From assembly GCA_027035825.1 (NCBI GenBank), contig JALVTX010000159.1:1-7511 (forward strand): a stretch of 7,511 nucleotides of DNA, given 5' to 3'. The position numbers and the translations under genes were made by a program. This DNA is from Mariprofundaceae bacterium (GTDB lineage Bacteria; Pseudomonadota; Zetaproteobacteria; Mariprofundales; Mariprofundaceae). Under the pieces are notes generated by a model. It ran no database searches, was not told where the DNA came from, and worked only from the letters and a program-made list of their open reading frames with translations. Shown piece by piece: positions 1 to 4,207 of the stretch (its first letter is position 1; every line of letters starts with the position of its first letter).

Positions 1-114
1 TGGCCGAAATTTGCTGGCGATTCAATCATCGGAATCAAGACCTGTATCCCTTGATTCTCAACATGTTACACAACACACTTGCCAGTGATATCGGCAAAAT
101 CTAGGTCCAGTTTG
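1..114 (+). mobile_element. Right end of an IS1595-like insertion sequence (partial)
   Basis: The window opens inside a reading frame that resembles the end of an IS1595-family (IS1016-like) transposase and stops at 102-104. The bases just after and overlapping the stop (about 95-114, with the motif ATCTAGGTCCAG at 99-110) look like the terminal repeat of such an element, judged from memory of the family. The left end is outside the window, so the inverted repeat and the target duplication cannot be verified. The outer boundary is placed near 110-116 because the lipoprotein-like frame opens immediately afterwards, at 122. The boundary is uncertain by several bases. Confidence 0.4.
3..104 (+). 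CDS. IS1595-like transposase, C-terminal fragment
   Basis: This frame is open from the left edge and ends with TAG at 102-104, giving 33 residues. It contains EICWRFNHRNQDLY followed by a short hydrophobic helix (PLILNMLHNTL). A FRFNHR or WRFNHR segment near the C terminus, after the last catalytic residue of the DDE domain, is typical of IS1595-family (ISXO2/IS1016-like) transposases, which cut and paste their element. The catalytic residues would lie upstream of the window and cannot be seen, so activity cannot be judged. The family call rests on this short signature only; another DDE transposase family remains possible. Confidence 0.5.
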   Translation, partial: AEICWRFNHRNQDLYPLILNMLHNTLASDIGKI

Positions 115-121
115 ATGGTGA

Positions 122-559
122 ATTACCAAAAAGATTGCCGTGACATTGGCGGGAGCGGGGACAGCAACGACTATCAATGGCACATATTCTGCCCCCAGCG
201 ATACGGGGACATTCAACATGACGTTGAATCCTGGTTTGTATAATCGTACGGTTTCCTTGTCGAATCTAGCGCGCGCATGGACTGCCAGCATGGGTGGCGG
301 TGCCACGATGTTCCTGACCGTGACCAACACGGGCGTTGCGACGGCTCACGACACCATGGGCTGCTCGTACAATGGAACGGTTACGCAGGTGATGCCGAAC
401 AAGAACCTGTTCAACATCTCGTTGGCTTCCACGGGTTGTGGTGCTCCGTCAACCTTCACCGGGCTTGGCGCCTTGCTTGATGTGGCAGGGGGGATCAACA
501 ATGCCTTCACGGTTGCGCTTGACGATGGGACTTCGGGGGGGGCGCTTCAGTTCCAATAA
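122..559 (+). pseudogene. 5'-truncated secreted lipoprotein-type protein (C-terminal domain)
   Basis: The frame opens after TGA at 119-121 and ends with TAA at 557-559. The first usual start codon is GTG at 140 (139 residues), with no convincing ribosome binding site. The product is rich in Gly, Thr, Ser and Asn and reads as repeated beta strands. It carries INGTYSA near the start, then GCSYNGTV and a second Cys-Gly (STGCGAPSTFTGLG) before a final strand. This pattern matches the second half of a widespread proteobacterial lipoprotein family of unknown function, whose members normally begin with a signal peptide, a lipobox Cys and another beta domain. All of that is missing here, and the frame begins just after an IS end. 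The inference is that the insertion removed the 5' half and this is a remnant. A short protein started at 140 would have no export signal. Confidence 0.55.
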
Positions 560-580
560 TGCGGAAGGGCTGAGGTTATC

Positions 581-609
581 AAAGGGCGGCGAAAGCCGCC
601 CTTTCTTTT
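581..609 (+). terminator. Rho-independent terminator, perfect 10-bp stem
   Basis: The arms AAAGGGCGGC (581-590) and GCCGCCCTTT (595-604) pair perfectly around a GAAA tetraloop, followed by CTTTT. It lies 22 bases after the lipoprotein-type stop. It also lies downstream of the convergent ogt gene on the minus strand, where the A-rich left arm gives only a short U tract, so minus-strand termination should be weaker. Confidence 0.9.
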
Positions 610-632
610 GACGTGTCAAATAGCACCTGCTT

Positions 633-1109
633 TCAGCATTCATTGGCGCCGTTCCGCTCGAAGTCCAGCAGCTTCCGCTTCCAGTTCGTCCCGCAGGCGA
701 AACCGCCCAAGCCATGCGCCCCCACCACCCGGTGGCAGGGTATCAACAGCGGCAGCGGGTTGGCCTTCAGGGCTTGTCCCACGGCGCGGGGCGAGGAGCC
801 CAAGGCGCGCGCCAGCTCTCCATAGGTGCGCGTTTCGCCCCTGGGAATCGCCAGCAGCGCCGCCCGCAGCCGGGCCTGGAAGGGCGTGGCCGGCGCGGCC
901 AGTGGCGGCAGCGGGAGCTCCTGGCCCGCGAACCAGGCCGTCAGCCACAGCCGCATGGGGTGGCTGGCCGGGGCCGGCGGCGCGGACGGCTGCCGGCCCG
1001 GTTCCAGGCGTGGCTCCAGCCACACGCGGATGCAACGCCCATCCGCCCAGGCAAGGCGGATGGGGCCGAGCGGAGAGGCAAATCCCAGCTGCTCCGGTTC
1101 CTCCATCAT
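633..1109 (-). CDS. ogt: Methylated-DNA--protein-cysteine S-methyltransferase
   Basis: This is a suicide repair protein that transfers the alkyl group from O6-alkylguanine (and O4-alkylthymine) in DNA to its own cysteine. Counted from ATG 1109 it has 158 residues. The active-site motif PCHRV is at about 124-128, with the acceptor Cys at 125. It is preceded by RGETRTYGELA (about 90-100), the usual lead into the helix-turn-helix, and by ALKANPLPLLI, and followed by GGFACGTNWKRKLL, the conserved end. There is no Ada-type N-terminal regulatory domain, so it is the stand-alone Ogt/MGMT type. An in-frame TTG at 1145 would add 12 residues but would overlap the first base of yqaA on the other strand. 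ATG at 1109 or 1106 aligns better with the family, which begins near the GFASPLGPIRLA strand. No strong Shine-Dalgarno separates the candidates. yqaA is divergent, only 35 bp away. Confidence 0.9.
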   Translation of the reverse strand: MMEEPEQLGFASPLGPIRLAWADGRCIRVWLEPRLEPGRQPSAPPAPASHPMRLWLTAWFAGQELPLPPLAAPATPFQARLRAALLAIPRGETRTYGELARALGSSPRAVGQALKANPLPLLIPCHRVVGAHGLGGFACGTNWKRKLLDFERNGANEC

Positions 1110-1144
1110 TGGGCGCAGGCTGGGGCAGCGGCTAGGCTTCGACA

Positions 1145-1573
1145 ATGGACTGGGGCCTGTTTCTTTCCGCCTTCGTTTCCTCGACCCTGATGCCGGGCGG
1201 CTCCGAAGCGTTGCTCATCTACCGCCTGCACACGGGCGGCGATCCGGTGGCGCTGGTGCTCGTGGCCACCGTCGGCAATGTGCTGGGCAGCCTGGTGACC
1301 TACGGCATGGGGCGTCTGGGCAATGCGGCGCTGCACCGCCGCTGGCTGGGCATGGACGAGGCCAAAGTATCGCGGGCGGAATCCTGGTTTGCGCGGTTTG
1401 GCCAGCCGGCGTTGCTCCTCGCCTGGCTGCCGGTGGTTGGCGATCCGTTGTGCCTGGTCGCGGGCGCGCTGAGGAGTCCGGTGGCGACGTTTCTTGCCCT
1501 GGTGACGGTCGGCAAGCTTGGCCGCTACGCCTTTCTGGCTTATGCGTTCATCCAGTCATTGGGGCATCTCTGA
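1145..1573 (+). CDS. yqaA: YqaA family inner-membrane protein (DedA/VTT superfamily)
   Basis: This is a small integral membrane protein of 142 residues, the same length as E. coli YqaA. The signature is clear: STLMPGGSEALL (13-24), then the glycine-rich ATVGNVLGSLVTYGMGR (41-57), and AWLPVVGDPLCLVAGALR (93-110), a re-entrant-type segment, before GKLGRYAFLAYAF near the end. Hydrophobic stretches lie at about 4-27, 34-57, 87-110 and 112-138. The wider DedA/VTT superfamily includes flippases for undecaprenyl phosphate or phosphatidylethanolamine; a specific substrate for YqaA is not established. The only hint of a ribosome binding site is TAGG at 1133-1136. The last three codons and the stop (GGG CAT CTC TGA, 1562-1573) lie inside the terminal inverted repeat of repeat copy A, so the native C terminus was probably replaced at its last few residues. 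Confidence 0.9.
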   Translation: MDWGLFLSAFVSSTLMPGGSEALLIYRLHTGGDPVALVLVATVGNVLGSLVTYGMGRLGNAALHRRWLGMDEAKVSRAESWFARFGQPALLLAWLPVVGDPLCLVAGALRSPVATFLALVTVGKLGRYAFLAYAFIQSLGHL

Positions 1574-1585
1574 GCAATCCGGCAT
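1562..1585 (+). repeat. Left terminal inverted repeat of copy A, contains the yqaA stop
   Basis: These 24 bases start GGGCATCTCTGAGCAATCCG and are the exact reverse complement of 1823-1846. The TGA at 1571-1573 is the stop codon of yqaA. Confidence 0.9.
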
Positions 1586-1799
1586 AGGCCGCGTTGCGCG
1601 TCCAATCGCGATGATCGCAAGGAAGGCGACGCCGGTCGTGGCCTTGGCCACGATGCCAAGGAGCCTGACGCCGCGAGGGCGCGATTGGGGCGCAACCCTT
1701 CGGGACGGGGCCTTGCGTGCGGTCTGCGGCGTTGCTCGGCTTGCGCATGGAACCACCATGCGCCGGGCCTCGCGCCTTGCGATTGTTCCCCACAGGCAT

Positions 1800-1829
1800 C
1801 CGGCAAGGCCGCTGTCGCGGCCATGCCGG
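1800..1829 (-). other. Strong hairpin at the AEC-proximal end of copy A
   Basis: On the minus strand this is CCGGCA-T-GGCCGC, loop GACA, GCGGCC-T-TGCCGG: 12 base pairs with one internal T/T mismatch. It starts 5 bases after the stop codon of the AEC gene and overlaps the inner part of the right terminal repeat. No U tract follows, so it is not a classical intrinsic terminator, but it could stabilise the 3' end of the transcript or slow polymerase. Confidence 0.6.
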
Positions 1830-1846
1830 ATTGCTCAGAGATGCCC
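1823..1846 (-). repeat. Right terminal inverted repeat of copy A, contains the AEC stop
   Basis: Read on the minus strand this is identical over 24 bases to the left repeat at 1562-1585. The complement of 1835-1837 is the TGA stop of the AEC gene. The flank outside the repeat begins TAG (1847-1849), as it does outside the right end of copy C. Confidence 0.9.
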
Positions 1847-2770
1847 TAGCCACAGCGGCAGGGTGAGAAGCGACAGCGCCGTGGAGAGCGTCACCGCCTC
1901 GGCATAGAGCGAGGCGTCCAGGCGGAAGCGGTCGCAAATGACGAGCCCCAGCACCATCGTGGGCATCGCCCCTTCCACCACCACCGGCGGCAGGAGCTTC
2001 TCGGGTAAGCCGGTCAGCAGGGCCGCGCCCCATGCGACGAGCGGCATCAGGCCAAGCTGGATGGCGAGCATCGGCAGCAGCGCCGGGATGCGGCGCGCCC
2101 AGTCGGCCCGCCAGCGCAGCGCCATGCCAATGGCGAGCAGCATCAGCGGCGACACGGCCTGGCCCAGCATGCCGAGCATCGCATCCAGCCACGCCGGCAT
2201 GGGCAATCCGGCCAGCGCCAACGCCAACCCGGTCGCGGCGGCCCAGATGGCCGGCACGCGGGCCATGTCTTGCGCCGCCCGCGCAATCGGGCGCCCCTGG
2301 CCGGTTGCCTGGCCGGCTTCGCCATAGCGACGGGCCACCATGATGCCGGCGGTGAACAGCAACGGCGTGCTGGCGAACAAGTCGAAGGGAATGGCCACGG
2401 ACTGCGCCCAGTCGCCAAAGGTTTGCGTGAGCACCGGCAGGCCGAGGTAGGTGAAATTGCCGAAGGCCGAGGCCAGCAGCATGGCCCCGGCGGTCTTGCG
2501 TCCGCCGAAGCGTCCGCCATCGCGGTACACGATCCACGCGGCCAGCAGGCACAGCAGCACGCAGCTGGCGGCCACGGCCGGAACGCGCAGCAGGTTCAGC
2601 GACGGCGGCGTCCGCCACATCACGTGAAGCACCAGCGCGGGCAGGAACACCTCGTACACGGCGCGGGCGAGGTGGCCGCGAATGGCCTCGGCCTGTTCAG
2701 CGCCGAGTATCGCGCGCCAGAGGGCGCCCGCGGCGATCATTCCCGCCATGCCGAACAGCACCGTGGTCAT
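1835..2770 (-). CDS. AEC family (auxin efflux carrier-like) transporter
   Basis: This is a 311-residue polytopic inner-membrane permease of the AEC family (PIN-related, PF03547-type), whose bacterial members export or exchange small carboxylates such as malonate, malate or amino acids. The substrate cannot be told from sequence. The protein is built of about ten hydrophobic segments in two halves. The first half has SAFGNFTYLGLPVL (about 101-114), the Asn/Pro-broken helix expected at the substrate crossover. The second half ends with EGAMPTMVLGLVICDRF (about 267-283) and AEAVTLSTALSLLTLPLW (about 291-308), the characteristic family C terminus. ATG 2770 gives a full-length protein; GGAAG precedes it by one base, too close to be a good ribosome binding site, and a weak promoter just upstream may make the message nearly leaderless. 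The last three codons and TGA come from the terminal repeat of copy A. The gene is divergent from hemC. Confidence 0.9.
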   Translation of the reverse strand: MTTVLFGMAGMIAAGALWRAILGAEQAEAIRGHLARAVYEVFLPALVLHVMWRTPPSLNLLRVPAVAASCVLLCLLAAWIVYRDGGRFGGRKTAGAMLLASAFGNFTYLGLPVLTQTFGDWAQSVAIPFDLFASTPLLFTAGIMVARRYGEAGQATGQGRPIARAAQDMARVPAIWAAATGLALALAGLPMPAWLDAMLGMLGQAVSPLMLLAIGMALRWRADWARRIPALLPMLAIQLGLMPLVAWGAALLTGLPEKLLPPVVVEGAMPTMVLGLVICDRFRLDASLYAEAVTLSTALSLLTLPLWLGHL

Positions 2771-2776
2771 GCTTCC

Positions 2777-2804
2777 AAGCTATCCGGGGAAATGGCGGGC
2801 GCAA
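2777..2804 (-). promoter_or_regulatory. Weak candidate promoter for the AEC gene
   Basis: On the minus strand TTGCGC (2804-2799) and TAGCTT (2782-2777) are separated by 16 bases. The start of transcription would be at or within a few bases of ATG 2770. Both boxes are poor matches, so this is only a candidate. Repeat copy B begins 5 bases upstream of the -35. Confidence 0.2.
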
Positions 2805-2808
2805 CACG

Positions 2809-2889
2809 GGGTCTATTCACGCTTGTTTGGATGGTGTCGCTGCTGCCCGAAATGCGGCCCCAATCGGAACAATCAAGGCGCGAGGCGCG
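2809..2889 (+). repeat. Truncated copy B of the MITE-like repeat (left part only)
   Basis: The sequence begins GGGTCTATTCACGCTTGTTT, the same terminal repeat as the left end of copy C (6316). It continues in parallel with C through GCCCGAAATGCG (2845-2856) and the first 16 bases of the shared core (2874-2889). There is a short insertion relative to C at about 2857-2869, where GGAACAATC instead resembles copy A. Homology stops at 2889/2890; no core hairpin, right half or right terminal repeat follows. The remnant lies in the divergent AEC-hemC intergenic region. Confidence 0.75.
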
Positions 2890-2994
2890 TCGCTTGACAG
2901 TTGTCCGAGCCGATGGCGAGGCATGCACCCGCATCCGCAACACCGTGGCCATCCGCCCCAAGGGGTGGAAGGGCGAAGAGCCGGCATGAAACTT

Positions 2995-3023
2995 TTGAGC
3001 ATGTCCCGGCTTGGCGCTAGCGT
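2995..3023 (+). promoter_or_regulatory. hemC: Candidate sigma70-type promoter for hemC
   Basis: TTGAGC (2995-3000) and TAGCGT (3018-3023) have a 17-base spacer, with the GTG start of hemC 27 bases downstream of the -10. The -35 is fair and the -10 weak. The rest of the AEC-hemC gap between repeat copy B and this point (2890-2994) shows only an isolated TTGACA at 2894-2899 with no good -10 partner, and otherwise nothing recognisable. Confidence 0.3.
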
Positions 3024-3040
3024 GCGCCTCCGACGATTCT

Positions 3041-3045
3041 GGAGG
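3041..3045 (+). promoter_or_regulatory. hemC: Ribosome binding site of hemC, decides the GTG start
   Basis: GGAGG lies 5 bases before GTG 3051. It is the clearest Shine-Dalgarno in the window and supports the GTG start. Confidence 0.8.
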
Positions 3046-3050
3046 CGACC

Positions 3051-4007
3051 GTGACCCGACCCGCAACCCCGCAAGATTCCCTGCACCTGAAGATCGCGAC
3101 CCGCGGCTCGGCCCTGGCCTTGTGGCAGGCCGAGCATGTGGCGGCGGAACTGGAACGCCTGCATCCCGGCGTCACCACCGAGCTGGTGCGCATCAAAACC
3201 ACGGGCGACAAGATTCTCGACGTGCCGCTGGCCAAGGTGGGCGGCAAGGGGCTGTTCACCAAGGAGATCGAGGAAGCCCTGCTCGACGGTCGCGCCGACC
3301 TGGCAGTGCATTCGATGAAGGACGTGCCGACCGAGCTGCCCGAGGGCCTGGGCATTCGCGCCATCCTGAAGCGGGCGGACGTGCGCGACGCGGTGGCCAC
3401 CGTCACTGGCGGCGGGCTGGAGACCCTGCCGGAAAATGCGCGCATCGGCACTTCGTCGCTTCGCCGGGTCTGCCAGTTGCGCGCCCGGCATCCCGGCTTT
3501 CGCTTCGTCTCCATCCGCGGCAACGTGCAGACGCGGCTGAACAAGCTGGGCAGCGAGGTGGATGCCGTGGTGCTGGCGGCGGCTGGCGTGACGCGCCTGG
3601 GCATCGCGGATCGGATGCACGTCTTCCTGGAGCCGGATGCCATGCTGCCGGCCGTGGCGCAGGGCGCCATTGGCGTGGAGACGCGCGTGGGCGATGACCG
3701 CGTCAACACGCTGGTGGATGCGCTGAATCATGCCGGGACGGCCGTGTGCGTGGCCGCCGAGCGCGCCTTCCTGGCGCGGCTGGAGGGCGGATGCCAGGTG
3801 CCCATCGCCGCCCATGCGGTGCTCGACGGCGACACGCTCCGCATGCAGGGCCTGGTGGGCGAAACCGACGGCAGCCGCATCATCCGCAAGGCCGATTCGG
3901 CGCCGGCGGCCGAGGCCGAGGCGCTGGGCCGACGCCTGGCCGATGCCGTGCTGGAGGCCGGCGGCCGTGAGATACTGGCCCGTTTGTATGCCGAGGGCGC
4001 GGAGTAG
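3051..4007 (+). CDS. hemC: Hydroxymethylbilane synthase (porphobilinogen deaminase)
   Basis: This cytoplasmic enzyme joins four porphobilinogen molecules into hydroxymethylbilane, the linear tetrapyrrole that leads to uroporphyrinogen III, heme and sirohaem. It has 318 residues, normal for the family. IATRGSALALWQAE (15-28) opens domain 1. KTTGDKILDVPLAKVGGKGLF (49-69) is next; HSMKDVP (87-93) holds the catalytic Asp91; GTSSLRRVCQL (133-143) and IRGNVQTRLNKL (155-166) bind the cofactor and substrate carboxylates; LPAVAQGAIGVE is at 199-210. RLEGGCQVPIAAHA (243-256) carries Cys248, which anchors the dipyrromethane cofactor. All key residues are present, so it should be active. hemD, often just downstream, is absent here; prlC follows instead, after a terminator. 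GTG 3051 is supported by GGAGG. Confidence 0.98.
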   Translation: MTRPATPQDSLHLKIATRGSALALWQAEHVAAELERLHPGVTTELVRIKTTGDKILDVPLAKVGGKGLFTKEIEEALLDGRADLAVHSMKDVPTELPEGLGIRAILKRADVRDAVATVTGGGLETLPENARIGTSSLRRVCQLRARHPGFRFVSIRGNVQTRLNKLGSEVDAVVLAAAGVTRLGIADRMHVFLEPDAMLPAVAQGAIGVETRVGDDRVNTLVDALNHAGTAVCVAAERAFLARLEGGCQVPIAAHAVLDGDTLRMQGLVGETDGSRIIRKADSAPAAEAEALGRRLADAVLEAGGREILARLYAEGAE

Positions 4008-4013
4008 CGCCCT
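3994..4013 (+). other. Hairpin spanning the hemC stop codon
   Basis: AGGGCGC (3994-4000) pairs perfectly with GCGCCCT (4007-4013) around GGAGTA; the stop TAG (4005-4007) sits at the loop and stem edge. A T-rich run (ATTTTGT, 4030-4036) begins only 17 bases later, too far for a standard intrinsic terminator. The hemC transcript is more likely ended by the terminator at 4126. Confidence 0.4.
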
Positions 4014-4041
4014 TCGCGGCCTGGGTTCGATTTTGTAATCC

Positions 4042-4059
4042 ATGTCACATCCTTGTCAT
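4042..4059 (+). promoter_or_regulatory. Pho-box-like direct repeat with weak -10
   Basis: ATGTCAC (4042-4048), four bases, then TTGTCAT (4053-4059). Two 7-bp copies of a TGTCA element with a 4-bp spacer match the architecture of a PhoB box (CTGTCAT repeats, 11-bp period). TAGGGT at 4071-4076, 11 bases after the second repeat, could be the -10. Transcription would then start near 4083. This is pattern matching only; the two-copy match may be chance. Confidence 0.35.
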
Positions 4060-4082
4060 CGCGCGTGCGTTAGGGTTGCGCA

Positions 4083-4150
4083 CGGCAGCAGAGAAACAGC
4101 AGAAAGATTCACCCTCGAACGGATCAGGCGGCGCAATGCGCCGCCTTTTT
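4083..4150 (+). ncRNA. Candidate small RNA or terminated leader between hemC and prlC
   Basis: If the Pho-box-like promoter is real, transcription from about 4083 would end at the strong terminator at 4150, giving an RNA of roughly 68 bases. It contains the near-repeat CAGCAGAGAAA/CAGCAGAAAGA (4085-4106), an unstructured A-rich stretch that could pair with targets, then the terminator hairpin. No ORF with a start codon fits before the hairpin. The alternative is that this stretch is simply the 3' untranslated region of hemC. The 5' end is an estimate. Confidence 0.25.
4126..4150 (+). terminator. Rho-independent terminator upstream of prlC
   Basis: AGGCGGCGC (4126-4134) and GCGCCGCCT (4138-4146) form a perfect 9-bp stem around AAT, followed directly by a run of T (4146-4150). 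It separates hemC from prlC, so prlC must be transcribed either from its own promoter in 4151-4207 or by readthrough. Confidence 0.9.
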
Positions 4151-4207
4151 CGTGGGTGGGAAGCCTGGCGCTTGCCTCGGCCCGCGGGCGCGGCCATCGT
4201 TCGCGCC

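Larger units (their letters stand above)
1562..1846 (-). repeat. MITE-like structured repeat, copy A (285 bp)
   Basis: This is a non-coding element bounded by perfect 24-bp inverted repeats at 1562-1585 and 1823-1846, beginning GGGCATCTCTGAGC at each outer end. In family orientation (minus strand) the parts are as follows. A long hairpin lies at 1829-1800. A 53-bp core lies at 1779-1727, with an inner hairpin GCGCATGG/CCATGCGC around a 5-base loop (1743-1763). A right half follows, closed by CCAATCGCG (1602-1610) pairing with CGCGATTGG (1680-1688), with the inner hairpin CGTGGCC-TT-GGCCACG at 1637-1652. The core is shared with copy C at 6370-6422, with one mismatch. No transposase is encoded and no target duplication is visible. 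The element fills the whole gap between the convergent yqaA and AEC genes and overlaps both stop codons. Mobilisation in trans by an IS5-like transposase is a guess from the look of the ends. Confidence 0.8.

Noticed and set aside
1110..1145. TTG start at 1145 for ogt
   Set aside because: It adds 12 residues outside the family alignment and would overlap the yqaA start on the opposite strand. ATG 1109/1106 is preferred, though not proven.
826..1587. 253-codon plus-strand frame across ogt and yqaA
   Set aside because: It overlaps two well-supported genes in the wrong frames; composition is Gly/Arg/Ala/Ser-rich with no recognisable domain.
1847..1849. TAG beside the right ends of copies A and C (1847-1849, 6586-6588) as a target-site duplication
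   Set aside because: The left flanks (ATTG before 1562, CATC before 6316) do not repeat it, so no duplication can be claimed; two matching triplets may be chance.
1548..2618. 356-codon minus-strand frame overlapping the AEC gene and repeat copy A
   Set aside because: It is in a different frame from the AEC permease, lacks membrane segments, and passes through the repeat. The 311-residue frame is the real gene.
2817..4043. 408-codon open frame on the minus strand opposite hemC
   Set aside because: It runs antisense through hemC and into the intergenic repeat remnant, has His/Gln/Arg-rich low-complexity composition, and shows no motif or ribosome binding site.
4076..4207. N-terminal extension of prlC from 4076
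   Set aside because: It would add 44 residues with no family similarity and would translate through a perfect intrinsic terminator. ATG 4208 gives the expected length and N terminus.
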